Source of the DNA: Geobacillus jurassicus NBRC 107829
GTDB lineage: Bacteria > Bacillota > Bacilli > Bacillales > Anoxybacillaceae
NCBI RefSeq assembly: GCF_001544315.1
Contig: NZ_BCQG01000005.1
Span: 1-64,000 of the forward strand
Direction of reading: 5' to 3'
Length of the DNA: 64,000 bases
Below are positions 1-7,599 of the stretch, piece by piece. Under the pieces are notes generated by a model, which was given only the letters and a program-made list of their open reading frames with translations, did no database searches and had not been told where the DNA came from. How positions within the stretch are numbered: the stretch's first letter is position 1; each line of letters opens with the position of its first letter. A program made the translations under genes and the position numbers.

Positions 1-240
1 GGCTAATTTCACGCCACAGACGCCAAAAGCACCGTGGCATTCGCGCTTCGTTTCGTTCAGTTTTCAAGGAACAAGTTTTATTTAACTGCCTTATCTCTCG
101 CAAGCAGCTCTTTTATGTTAGCATAACATCTTTTTCGATGTCAACTGCTTTTTTGCTTCACATCGCTGTCAAACAACCCGTTCGAACAACGACGCTTTTT
201 AATATACCACCTTAACCTCAAAAATGCAATACCTTTTTCA
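1..240 (-). promoter_or_regulatory. Tandem promoters and leader of an rRNA operon reading out of the window
   Basis: On the minus strand two good sigma-A promoters lie in tandem. The upstream one is TTGCAT (224-229), a 17-bp spacer and TATATT (201-206). The downstream one is TTGACA (139-144), an 18-bp spacer and TAACAT (115-120), preceded by a TG extension. Further along, at about 55-80, is a segment reading TTGTTCCTTGAAAACTGAAC, the anti-termination-type leader typical of Bacillus rrn operons. The 16S gene itself would start beyond position 1 and is not in the window. Tandem promoters plus this leader are the usual rrn layout; an alternative is a tRNA cluster. Confidence 0.7.
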
Positions 241-369
241 AAAAAATTTCAGGACGCGACTATCCCTCCTCTTTCACTCTTCCCCATTCCCGATCCGTTC
301 TGCATCTATGCGCTGTCCAACCATTGTTGACAACGTGAAACGCGTTTCAGAAGCCCGCTCACGCATCAA

Positions 370-515
370 TGGCTGCCTAAAAGGCTGGTGATTGAACAGG
401 AAATGCGGTTCAACAATGACATTTATCAAATTGAGAAACTTTATAAATGTTGCTCTTCACTCGAGAACCATCGATTTAGGGGAAATGGTTGTTTTTCACC
501 GGCCTTCTAAGCTTT
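370..515 (+). repeat. Dispersed intergenic repeat, family C, copy 1
   Basis: This intergenic stretch shares blocks with 12480-12700, 6497-6562 and 13075-13130. The blocks are GGTGATTGAACAGGAAAT, a GAATTTGAGAAACCTTAT-like segment and GTTTTTCACCGGCCT. Short open frames that cross it (for example the upstream extension of tgl) are unlikely to be translated. No known element name can be given. The rest of 241-728 shows no gene apart from the Shine-Dalgarno sequence of tgl at 712-718. Confidence 0.6.
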
Positions 516-728
516 CATAGAAGTGAGCGCACTCGCGCCCAAATCCTCAACGTGTTTCGTTCGCGAGGCCCATTATACGCCGTCCACTACTCCCAGGAGA
601 CATCCATGAGCCATTTTTGCCCTCCGTCCAAATTAAAAAAGTGGAATGAACGCCACCGCGCGCGCATACATTTTTTCTATGGCATCGTTGGTTGCTGCAA
701 TCTTTTCAAGCAAGGAGGCATTTTCACT

Positions 729-1547
729 TTGATTCGCATGTTATCATCAATCAACTTTGACGTTTCTGATTCGTTTTCGCTTCCGCCTAGCGAACAACGA
801 ATCTTAGATGCCCTTGTTTCTTCGCCTAAGTTATATACGTATGCAAATAAACAGCAGCTTCGATTTGAAATCGCCTTGCGCGACCGCATTGTCCGGGCGG
901 CGGTCGACTTGGCGAAAAGCCGGGCGCGGTTTGCCATCTTCCGCTTTTCGCGTTGCAACAGCGACTTTTGGACGCGCGACGAGCGCGGCGGCTTTCGTCT
1001 TCGTCCGGACGTCCCCGCTTCAGAAGCGATCAAGGACATTTTTGTCCATAGCGAGCGATACGCTTTTGAATGCGCGACCGCGATTGTCATCGTCTTTTAC
1101 AAGGCCGTGCTTGACGTAATCGATCCAGCGGCATTCAACCGGCTGTTTGCGGATTTGCTGCTGTATGACTGGCATACCGACCAGGATCTTGGCATTCAGA
1201 CAAAAAAAGATGAACACTTTCTCCCCGGAGATTGCCTCTATTTTAAAAACCCGGAATTCGATCCGTTGACGCCGCAATGGCAAGGGGAAAATACAATTTA
1301 CTTAGGCGACGGCTTGTTTTACGGGCATGGCATCGGCATTCAAACACAGGACGGCATCATCGCCGCGCTCAATCGAAAACGAAAACGGGGGGCGACGAAA
1401 TCTGCTTACCTTCTCCCACATATTACGCAAGTGGATTTCGCTTATTTGTCCCAATTCGCCCGCGGCTTAGATGAATTTCGCCTGCCGATCCGCCGCCCGC
1501 CCTTTATCGTCGGAACGCTAGGGTCCGCTACTTTCTTGCACCGTTAG
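729..1547 (+). CDS. tgl: Protein-glutamine gamma-glutamyltransferase (spore coat transglutaminase)
   Basis: Tgl cross-links spore coat proteins through epsilon-(gamma-glutamyl)lysine bonds. The protein matches the compact Bacillus Tgl family along its length. The block YAFECATAIV holds the catalytic cysteine at residue 115, and downstream blocks such as GDCLYFKNPEFDP and WQGENTIYLG are family hallmarks. The open frame extends to 489, but AAGGAGG at 712-718 points to the TTG at 729 (10-nt spacing), giving 272 residues against about 245 in B. subtilis; the ATG at 738 is an alternative. The last 30 bases overlap the end of the convergent permease gene. Expected to be made in the mother cell during sporulation (family knowledge). 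Confidence 0.93.
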   Translation: MIRMLSSINFDVSDSFSLPPSEQRILDALVSSPKLYTYANKQQLRFEIALRDRIVRAAVDLAKSRARFAIFRFSRCNSDFWTRDERGGFRLRPDVPASEAIKDIFVHSERYAFECATAIVIVFYKAVLDVIDPAAFNRLFADLLLYDWHTDQDLGIQTKKDEHFLPGDCLYFKNPEFDPLTPQWQGENTIYLGDGLFYGHGIGIQTQDGIIAALNRKRKRGATKSAYLLPHITQVDFAYLSQFARGLDEFRLPIRRPPFIVGTLGSATFLHR

Positions 1548-2426
1548 CGGGCCTTTTTCGTTTTTCTCCCACAAATACAGGGCGATTCCTGTTAAAATAA
1601 AAATACCGCCGATCCATTGAAACGTACGGATCGGTTCGCCGAACAGCCAGTACGCCAGCGTCGAGGCGCCGACCGGCTCAAATAAAATCGCCATCGACAC
1701 CGTCGAGGCGCTTACCCATTTCACCGCCCAGTTCATGACCGAATGGCCGAGCAGTGTCGGAACCACGGCAAGAGCGAGAAAACAAAGCCAATCCGTCAAC
1801 TTATACGCCGTCAACGAAAAGCGAAACAGCATCGCGTACAACCATAACACCGCTGCGCTGATGCCATAGACGATATACGTATAGGCCATCAGCGACAACC
1901 GTTGGCGCACTTCTTGGCCGAACAGCCAGTACGCCGTCACCATCGCGCACGCCAATAAGGCCAATACATCTCCGTACAGCGCATCGCCGCTGACTCGGAA
2001 GTCTCCCCAGCTGATGAGGATGCTTCCAACAATGGCTAAAACGGCGCTCCCGATCGCGCCGATGGTCAACCGTTCGCGGAAAAACAGCGCTCCACCTGCA
2101 AAGGCAAACAGCGGCTGCAGCGTCACAAGCACGACCGAACTGGCGACGGATGTATAGTCGAGCGATTCAAACCAAAGAATAAAATGAAATGCAAGCAACA
2201 CCCCGGAACAAAGCGAAAACAGCCAATCACGCCGGGAGATGCGCCGGAGCTCATTCATATGCCGGAAAACAAACGGCGTCATGATGACGACAGCAAAAAA
2301 GAGCCGATAAAAGGCGATGATCGCGGACGGCGCCTGTGACCATTTGACAAAAATGGCCGATGTCGATACGGCAAGCGCGCCGATGAATAACGCCGCATAT
2401 GATTTCGCCGTGCTTGGCGGCTTCAT
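1518..2426 (-). CDS. EamA/DMT-family permease
   Basis: A 302-residue integral membrane protein of the drug/metabolite transporter superfamily, with about ten hydrophobic segments arranged as two EamA halves (roughly 8-140 and 150-285). Typical blocks include an AFYRLFFA-like segment near residue 40 and a second-half segment ending in FEPVGASTLAYWLFGE. The substrate cannot be told from sequence; members export amino acids or metabolites. The ATG at 2426 follows AAGGAGATGG. Its 3' end is antisense to the last codons of tgl, so the two convergent genes share 30 bp. Confidence 0.88.
   Translation of the reverse strand: MKPPSTAKSYAALFIGALAVSTSAIFVKWSQAPSAIIAFYRLFFAVVIMTPFVFRHMNELRRISRRDWLFSLCSGVLLAFHFILWFESLDYTSVASSVVLVTLQPLFAFAGGALFFRERLTIGAIGSAVLAIVGSILISWGDFRVSGDALYGDVLALLACAMVTAYWLFGQEVRQRLSLMAYTYIVYGISAAVLWLYAMLFRFSLTAYKLTDWLCFLALAVVPTLLGHSVMNWAVKWVSASTVSMAILFEPVGASTLAYWLFGEPIRTFQWIGGIFILTGIALYLWEKNEKGPLTVQESSGP
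1522..1558 (+). terminator. Rho-independent terminator of tgl inside the gene overlap
   Basis: The arms GGTCCGCTA (1522-1530) and TAGCGGGCC (1545-1553) pair with one G-T wobble and are followed by TTTTT. The tgl stop codon (1545-1547) sits in the right arm, and both arms also encode the C-terminus of the opposing permease. Confidence 0.75.
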
Positions 2427-2559
2427 GTTTCCATCTCCTTACCAACTCACTTTCTATGAAAAGGCGTGTGCGCCCTGAGCTGCCACTTTCATGCCGAAGG
2501 GAGAACCCAAATTGCTCACGAACGTTTTCTTACATTATACCATGAACGAGGTGAGAACA

Positions 2560-3237
2560 ATGATGTTTGATCCGTTCCTCAAATTAGGGATTTCCGCCAT
2601 CCTTGGGCTGATCATCGGGCTGGAACGGGAATTGAAGCGAAAACCGGTCGGCTTGAAAACGTGTCTCGTGATTTCCATTTCCAGTTGTTTGCTCACGATC
2701 GTTTCTATTGAATCAGCGTACGTCTTTCCGCTCAAAGACCATATTACAATGGACCCGCTTCGGCTGGCGGCGCAAATTGTGTCCGGGGTCGGTTTTTTAG
2801 GGGCGGGCGTCATTTTGCGCCGCGGCAACGACAGCATCACCGGGCTGACGACCGCCGCGATCATTTGGGGGGCGGCGGGCATTGGGGTGGCGGTCGGCGC
2901 AGGTTTCTATTGGGAATCGGCGTTTGGCGTCGCGCTTCTCATTGTGAGCGTAGAACTCATTCCGTTTTTGATCAATTTTTTCGGGCCGAAACAGCTGCGC
3001 GAAAAAGAAGTGCTGCTGCAAATCACCGTGGCGGATGCCAAAAACATTACGAAAGTGATCGAGCATTTAAAACAGCAGGATATCAATATTAAAACGATGC
3101 GTATTAAAGACGTTGAGGAGAACGAACATTTGCTGAAACTAAGGGCCGTCATTGACCAAAAGCGCTCGACCGCCGACATTTACTACGCCATCCGCTCAAT
3201 CGCCGACGTCGTCCACGTCGACATTGAAAGCGGCTGA
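2560..3237 (+). CDS. MgtC/SapB-family membrane protein
   Basis: The N-terminal 140 residues have several membrane segments and the MgtC signature: GLERELKRKPVGLKT near residues 20-34 and GVGFLGAGVI near 76-85. A soluble ACT-like domain (about 150-225) follows. Members affect magnesium/phosphate homeostasis and membrane potential; no specific role can be assigned here. The open frame begins at 2491, but GAGGTGAG (2548-2555) supports ATG 2560 or the adjacent ATG 2563, giving about 225 residues. It stands alone; the tRNA promoter starts 13 bp after its stop. Confidence 0.87.
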   Translation: MMFDPFLKLGISAILGLIIGLERELKRKPVGLKTCLVISISSCLLTIVSIESAYVFPLKDHITMDPLRLAAQIVSGVGFLGAGVILRRGNDSITGLTTAAIIWGAAGIGVAVGAGFYWESAFGVALLIVSVELIPFLINFFGPKQLREKEVLLQITVADAKNITKVIEHLKQQDINIKTMRIKDVEENEHLLKLRAVIDQKRSTADIYYAIRSIADVVHVDIESG

Positions 3238-3249
3238 TGAAAAAAACGA

Positions 3250-3278
3250 TTGCCAATGTCCTCGCCGTCATATATAAT
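3250..3278 (+). promoter_or_regulatory. Promoter of tRNA-Ala
   Basis: TTGCCA (3250-3255), a 17-bp spacer and a perfect TATAAT (3273-3278), with the tRNA 5' end 31 bp beyond the -10. Confidence 0.85.
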
Positions 3279-3309
3279 GGAACATGGACAAATGATCCAT
3301 ATTTTGTTT

Positions 3310-3382
3310 GGGGCATTAGCTCAGTTGGGAGAGCGTCGTGCTGGCAGCGCGAAGGTCACCGGTTCGAGCCCGGTATGCTCCA
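3310..3382 (+). tRNA. tRNA-Ala (anticodon GGC)
   Basis: A full cloverleaf can be folded by eye. The acceptor GGGGCAT pairs with ATGCTCC (one G-U); the D arm is GCTC/GAGC; the anticodon stem TCGTG pairs with CGCGA around the loop CTGGCAG (anticodon GGC); the T arm is ACCGG-TTCGAGC-CCGGT. The discriminator is A and CCA is not encoded. A solitary tRNA-Ala gene is also known in this part of the B. subtilis map. Confidence 0.97.
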
Positions 3383-3387
3383 TTCGC

Positions 3388-3416
3388 AAAACCCTTGCGC
3401 AGCAAGGGTTTTCTTT
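3388..3416 (+). terminator. Terminator of the tRNA-Ala unit
   Basis: AAACCCTTGC and GCAAGGGTTT form a 10-bp stem with a three-base loop followed by a T-rich tail. The rest of 3417-3588 shows nothing beyond the next gene's Shine-Dalgarno sequence. Confidence 0.88.
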
Positions 3417-3588
3417 CAAACAAAGTCGGATGCATATCACAATTGTTGATTATCCACTATGCATCAATTTGACTGTGCGCAAGCCTTCCTGCCTTTTCCC
3501 TCGAACAAGGACGCCGGTTCTCCAGCTCATCAACACTTCCAAGAAACTCCCACATTTTGTTAATATGATTGGAAAGGATGGAACAATC

Positions 3589-4227
3589 ATGAGTGAGCAG
3601 TTGCTCAAACAAATTTTGAATCAGTTTCATCAGCTTAACGAAAAGCTCGTTCAAGGACTTGACCAGCTCAACCAACGGCTCGGCCGCGAGACTCATCAGC
3701 TTAACGAAAAGTTTGACCAGCTCAACCAGCGACTTGACCATGAGATCCACCAGCTCAACGGAAAATTTGACCACCTCAACCAACAGCTCGGCCGCGAGAT
3801 TCATCAGCTTAACGAAAAGTTTGACCAGCTCAACCAGCGACTTGACCATGAGATCCACCAGCTCAACGGAAAATTTGACCACCTCAACCAACAGCTCGAC
3901 CGCGAGACTCATCAGCTTAACGAAAAGTTTGACCAGCTCAACCAGCGACTTGACCATGAGATCCACCAGCTCAACGGAAAATTTGACCACCTCAACCAAC
4001 AGCTCGGCCGCGAGATTCATCAGCTTAACGAGAGGTTGGATCAAGTGGAAAACAACATGGCGACAAAAGAAGATGTGGCTGACCTTCCTCTCATCAAGCG
4101 GGCTGTTCTGGACGCCTCCGATTCCATCAAACGGTTAGAGGAAATTCAAGAAAACCAGCAGCGCATTATCGATTTGCTGTCCGCCCGCTCCATTCAACAC
4201 GAAGCTGAACTGAAACGGATCAAGTAG
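3589..4227 (+). CDS. Coiled-coil protein made of tandem 18/36-residue repeats
   Basis: A predicted 212-residue, almost wholly helical, hydrophilic protein. Residues 35-142 are three copies of a 36-residue unit made of two 18-residue halves, HQLNEKFDQLNQRLDHE+I and HQLNGKFDHLNQQLGRE+T/I, with partial units on each side. Hydrophobic positions follow a 3-4-3-4-4 pattern, a heptad plus a hendecad, and 18 residues equal five helical turns. The C-terminal 60 residues (KEDVADLPLIKRAV onward) are not repeated. There is no signal peptide or membrane segment. Start ATG 3589 follows AAGGATGG; the longer frame from 3250 runs through the tRNA and is rejected. Function unknown; a scaffold or oligomerising role is only a guess. 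Confidence 0.75.
   Translation: MSEQLLKQILNQFHQLNEKLVQGLDQLNQRLGRETHQLNEKFDQLNQRLDHEIHQLNGKFDHLNQQLGREIHQLNEKFDQLNQRLDHEIHQLNGKFDHLNQQLDRETHQLNEKFDQLNQRLDHEIHQLNGKFDHLNQQLGREIHQLNERLDQVENNMATKEDVADLPLIKRAVLDASDSIKRLEEIQENQQRIIDLLSARSIQHEAELKRIK
3691..4038 (+). repeat. 108-bp tandem repeat inside the coiled-coil gene
   Basis: Units start at 3691, 3799, 3907 and 4015 (the last partial), exactly 108 bp apart and almost identical. Each divides into two diverged 54-bp halves. The junction codons alternate (GRE-T, GRE-I, DRE-T, GRE-I), suggesting that a 216-bp pair was also duplicated. Confidence 0.9.
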
Positions 4228-4270
4228 GCCCCGCTTCTCGTTCAGCCCGGCTTAGGTGTTCATGCCATCC

Positions 4271-5320
4271 TCACGGAGATGCTCCGTCTGGATGGTCTTT
4301 GTATTTTTTCAACCTCTCCTCAAGCTCTCGGCGCGCTTGTTCGATGTCAAAATCGTCGTCTTCCGGCTGGCTGTAATCCATCTTCAGCCAATCTGGCACG
4401 ATCTCGGTGCGGATCGGTTTGCGCATCGTTCTGCCGCCATCGGATGAAGACAGAGATGATCGCTGCTTTAGCCGCTGTTCCCGAAACGCCAACCGTGCGG
4501 CGCGCACTTGGTCCACGGTGCGATACCCTTTTTCCGTCCAGTCCCGCAAAATCGTTTCGACGTACACCCACCGTTTTGCGCCGTTTTCCACCGCGATTTT
4601 CAATGCTTCCAAGACCAGCTCTTCGGACGTCTCGTCCACCCACACGTTGATCTTTTCCCGCAAATAATCGCCGATCACCCCAAATCCGTTCTCCTCATAG
4701 AAGCGAACGATCTCCTTGTATGTGCGCACGCGCGCGTCTTCTTCGTCTTCTTTTTTCATCTCTGACGTCATCTCTGAAGTATTCTCTGGTATGGATGTGG
4801 TCAAATTGAGCGGCTCGACTGGCCAGTTTGAACAGCTGGACTGCTCATTTTGAACAGATGGATCGGCGATGCCGCCCGTCGTCTGCTCATGTTGAACCGT
4901 CGAAACCCCATCTTGAACCATCAAAGCGCCATCTTGAAGCATCGAAACGTCATCTTGAACGATCGTCTGTTCATCTTGCCCGCCCAGCGTTTCTTGCGTC
5001 CATTCAGCCAGTTTGTCATAGTCGATCCGGTACCATTTCGTTTTGTCAATCTTGGAACGGTTAAAATTCGCCGCGACGATGATCCCCATTTTTTCAAGCT
5101 TAGTGATGATCCGGCGAATCGTGCTTTCCGACCAGAACGGGAATTGTTCCTGCCAATCTCCGTACGTGTTGTACACCCACTTATAGCCGTCGTGGACGTG
5201 TTCGCTTTTCTCAAGCCAGTAATGCAGCTGCTGCACGACGATGCTTTCATTCAACCCGATCGCCATAGCCAGTTTGGGCAAAACGATCAGCGGTTGATCA
5301 TCCAAAAGCAAGGCGGCCAT
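4271..5320 (-). CDS. DnaD-domain replication protein, phage/plasmid type
   Basis: The first 115 residues resemble the winged-helix region of phage replisome organisers (VVQQLHYWLEK, then STIRRIITKLEKMGII). The C-terminal DnaB/DnaD-type domain (about 205-275) contains YLREKINVWVDE and ends in the family's WVYVETILRDW block. Between them is a linker made of seven-residue repeats of the type VQDGVST. Related proteins help load helicase at origins. No phage, plasmid or partition genes flank it, so it is an orphan. Of three possible starts, ATG 5320 has GGAGGAGG eight bases upstream and is preferred (349 residues). Confidence 0.8.
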   Translation of the reverse strand: MAALLLDDQPLIVLPKLAMAIGLNESIVVQQLHYWLEKSEHVHDGYKWVYNTYGDWQEQFPFWSESTIRRIITKLEKMGIIVAANFNRSKIDKTKWYRIDYDKLAEWTQETLGGQDEQTIVQDDVSMLQDGALMVQDGVSTVQHEQTTGGIADPSVQNEQSSCSNWPVEPLNLTTSIPENTSEMTSEMKKEDEEDARVRTYKEIVRFYEENGFGVIGDYLREKINVWVDETSEELVLEALKIAVENGAKRWVYVETILRDWTEKGYRTVDQVRAARLAFREQRLKQRSSLSSSDGGRTMRKPIRTEIVPDWLKMDYSQPEDDDFDIEQARRELEERLKKYKDHPDGASP

Positions 5321-5585
5321 GCCATCCTCTCCCTCCTCCAACATCCTCTATCGAGGAAATAGTTCCTCATCGTTTCACTTTTTTGATAAACTTTATCGTG
5401 AACGAAAGCAAACGGCCTAAGAACGCGATAACCGCCATGTAGGCTTCATTTCGCATGGAAAAACAGCAAAAATCGGCATAAAATGCGCGACGATGCGTTG
5501 AAAACCATCATCGCGGCTGCTTCGTTCTTGTTTGAGAGGGACGGTGTGCGAGGACGAAACGCTTTTTCGAGTGGAGGGATCGTTT

Positions 5586-6491
5586 TTGAAACAAATCGCC
5601 ATGCTCTTGTTTTGTTTGCTGTTGATGTTCCCAATTTCCGCTTTTGCCCACCCTGGCGAGCTTGATGAGTTGGGCGGGCACTTTCGGAACGGCGACTGCG
5701 TGTATTTTCTGCATGAGCCGACCGCGTTGGCGAAGCAGGCGAAAACGAAAGAAGAGCTTGTCCGGCTTATTCAGCAATACAACGGCAACGAGAAGTGCAA
5801 ACGCAATCTCACCCCAGACCGAATTGACCTGGACGGCCATGCCCTTGGCGGGAAAAACGGCGCTTCACTGCGCCTTGGCCGTACATATCCGGCTGAGCTT
5901 GTCGAGTGCATCGACGGCGATACGGCGAAATTCCGCGTCAACGGGCACGTGTATACGACGCGATTTTTGTTTATCGATACGCCGGAGAGCACGATCCAAG
6001 TCGAACCGTATGGGAAAGAAGCGAGCCGGTTTACGTGTTCCCGCCTCCATCAAGGGAACATTACGCTTGAGACCGACGGAGACACGTTGTTTGATAAATA
6101 TCAACGGCTGCTCGCCTGGGTGTGGGTCGGCAAGCGCCTGCTGCAAGAAGACCTCGCCAAAGCCGGGCTTGTTGAGGACTTTTACGATTATGGCACATAC
6201 AAATACGAATCTCGCGTCCGCAAGGCGTACGAGGAGGCGAAACGAACCGGAGCGGGCATGTATGGCAGGCACGCCGCTAGCGAGAGGGTGGGAGGCGGTT
6301 CGGAAACGATGCCAAAGACGACACCGGGAACGAAGCCGCAGACCGGTAAGGAAACGGGTGAGACCGATCACCCGCCGGCCTTTGAGAAAAAAACACCGCC
6401 GTCGGAACCATCAGGCCATCCGATTCTTTATACGCTGCTCGGCCTAGCCGCGGCCGCCGCGCTCTATTGGCTCATTCGCCAGTTGAAATGA
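5586..6491 (+). CDS. Secreted, membrane-anchored thermonuclease-family protein
   Basis: An N-terminal signal peptide (KQIAMLLFCLLLMFPISAFA) is followed by a region rich in His, Gly and Cys, then a staphylococcal-nuclease domain. The domain shows IDTPES followed by VEPYGKEAS, and LLAWVWVGKRLLQEDLAKAG, which carry the usual catalytic Arg/Glu and Ca2+-ligand positions. A Pro/Thr-rich stretch and a C-terminal hydrophobic helix (ILYTLLGLAAAAALYWL) with basic end suggest the enzyme is held on the outer face of the membrane. Start: TTG 5586, with GGAGGG (5573-5578) seven bases upstream; 301 residues. Likely degrades extracellular DNA/RNA. Confidence 0.85.
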   Translation: MKQIAMLLFCLLLMFPISAFAHPGELDELGGHFRNGDCVYFLHEPTALAKQAKTKEELVRLIQQYNGNEKCKRNLTPDRIDLDGHALGGKNGASLRLGRTYPAELVECIDGDTAKFRVNGHVYTTRFLFIDTPESTIQVEPYGKEASRFTCSRLHQGNITLETDGDTLFDKYQRLLAWVWVGKRLLQEDLAKAGLVEDFYDYGTYKYESRVRKAYEEAKRTGAGMYGRHAASERVGGGSETMPKTTPGTKPQTGKETGETDHPPAFEKKTPPSEPSGHPILYTLLGLAAAAALYWLIRQLK

Positions 6492-6496
6492 TCAAC

Positions 6497-6562
6497 GGCC
6501 GGTGATCTAACGAATATCAGGCTTTGCAGCAGTGTTTTTCAAATTGAGAAACCTTGCAGCAC
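6497..6562 (+). repeat. Dispersed intergenic repeat, family C, short copy
   Basis: CCGGTGAT and GTTTTTCAAATTGAGAAACC match the family C copies near 370-515 and 12480-12700. The flanking gap holds only the terminator at 6623-6654. Confidence 0.5.
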
Positions 6563-6622
6563 CCCCGTTTCATCCCTTGCGATTTCTCGCAAATCGAGCG
6601 AATCAGTCTTCTGGCGAAAAGA

Positions 6623-6654
6623 AAAAGCCTGTCCCCATCGGGCAGGCCTTTTCT
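6623..6654. terminator. Bidirectional terminator
   Basis: AAAAGCCTGTCC and GGGCAGGCCTTTT form a GC-rich stem with A-runs on one side and T-runs on the other, serving the nuclease gene (+) and the small gene at 6689-6940 (-). Confidence 0.8.
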
Positions 6655-6688
6655 TCACTGTTTCAATCTTGTTTTTTTCCTTTCTCCC

Positions 6689-6940
6689 TCATTGCCTCGG
6701 CAACAGCTCTTCAATGCCATCCGGGCCGCTTTCCATCCGCGCTGGCGCCTCGTCGAGCCGCCGAAACCCGTATTGTTCCAGACGCATGATTTGTTCATCG
6801 GTCAAGTCGGTGTACGCGACAACGGATGGCGTGCCGGACGACTTGTAAATCAAATTGCCGGTCACCGGGCATTGAAACGCATCAGCGACAAATCCTTCTC
6901 CATCTTGGATCGTAAACAGCCGAATCGGCATGACGTTCAT
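6689..6940 (-). CDS. Small conserved-looking protein of unknown function
   Basis: An 83-residue acidic protein with no membrane segment. Readable blocks are FQCPVTGNLIY (a lone cysteine) and LTDEQIMRLEQYGFRRL. The ATG at 6940 follows an AGAGGGAAGG stretch and a terminator lies just downstream, so it is probably a real gene. It is 56 bp downstream of the ywnH-like gene in the same direction and may be cotranscribed. I do not recognise the family. Confidence 0.6.
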   Translation of the reverse strand: MNVMPIRLFTIQDGEGFVADAFQCPVTGNLIYKSSGTPSVVAYTDLTDEQIMRLEQYGFRRLDEAPARMESGPDGIEELLPRQ

Positions 6941-6996
6941 ATCCTTCCCTCTTTCCGTTCATCCTCATTCTTATGACTTCCCCGCCTCCCCTCATT

Positions 6997-7497
6997 CTAT
7001 ACAAGCCGTTTGCCGACAATGACCAAATCGCGTTCCACACCGTCCAGTTCAGCCACGCGCGGGAAATAGCCCCACCGTTCAAATCCGAAGCGGGAAAAGA
7101 GCCGCAAACTCGGTTCGTTATGGGCAAAAATAAAGCCGAGCAGCGTCTTGATCCCAAGCGACGGCGCTTGATCGATCGCCCGCTCGAGCAGCTTCGTCCC
7201 AAGCCCCCGGCCGCGGTGCGTTTCCGCGATGTAAATGCTTACTTCCGCCGTATGGCGGTACGCCGGGCGGCCGTAAAACGACTGAAAGCTGAGCCAGGCG
7301 CAAACCGCGCCGTCATCCTCGACGACCCAAAGCGGGCGATGGTGCGGATTATGGGCGGCAAACCACCCCTGACGGCTTTCGACCGACACCGGCTCCAAGT
7401 CCGCCGTCACCATCCGGCTTGGGATCGTTTCATTATAAATGCGGACGATGTGCGGCAAATCCGCCGCGGTTGCATCGCGAATCAAAAACGATTCCAT
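6997..7497 (-). CDS. ywnH: GNAT acetyltransferase, phosphinothricin acetyltransferase family (YwnH-like)
   Basis: 166 residues, close to B. subtilis YwnH throughout. The GNAT acetyl-CoA motif A appears as [14 protein letters not shown] after the beta-4 block AEVSIYIAE, and the substrate region has [17 protein letters not shown]. The family N-acetylates phosphinothricin, methionine sulfoximine or related amino acids. The reading frame extends to 7662, but the ATG at 7497 aligns with family starts and lies behind a G-rich Shine-Dalgarno sequence. Divergent from the MFS gene. Confidence 0.9.
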   Translation of the reverse strand: MESFLIRDATAADLPHIVRIYNETIPSRMVTADLEPVSVESRQGWFAAHNPHHRPLWVVEDDGAVCAWLSFQSFYGRPAYRHTAEVSIYIAETHRGRGLGTKLLERAIDQAPSLGIKTLLGFIFAHNEPSLRLFSRFGFERWGYFPRVAELDGVERDLVIVGKRLV

Positions 7498-7599
7498 TGT
7501 GCATCCCCCCACCTTTATCCATAGGCATTTCGTTTCTATAAGCAGGAAAAGCGGGAGTATAATCATAACGTATGTACAGACAAAGGAAGGGGAAAAGAT

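Noticed and set aside
3691-4038. CRISPR-like periodicity
   Set aside because: The repeats are contiguous, in frame and coding, with no spacers. No CRISPR array is seen anywhere in the window.
3457-4044. A 195-codon minus-strand frame of Leu/Val-rich repeats
   Set aside because: It is the antisense of the coiled-coil repeats; periodic DNA keeps all frames open. No ribosome binding site.
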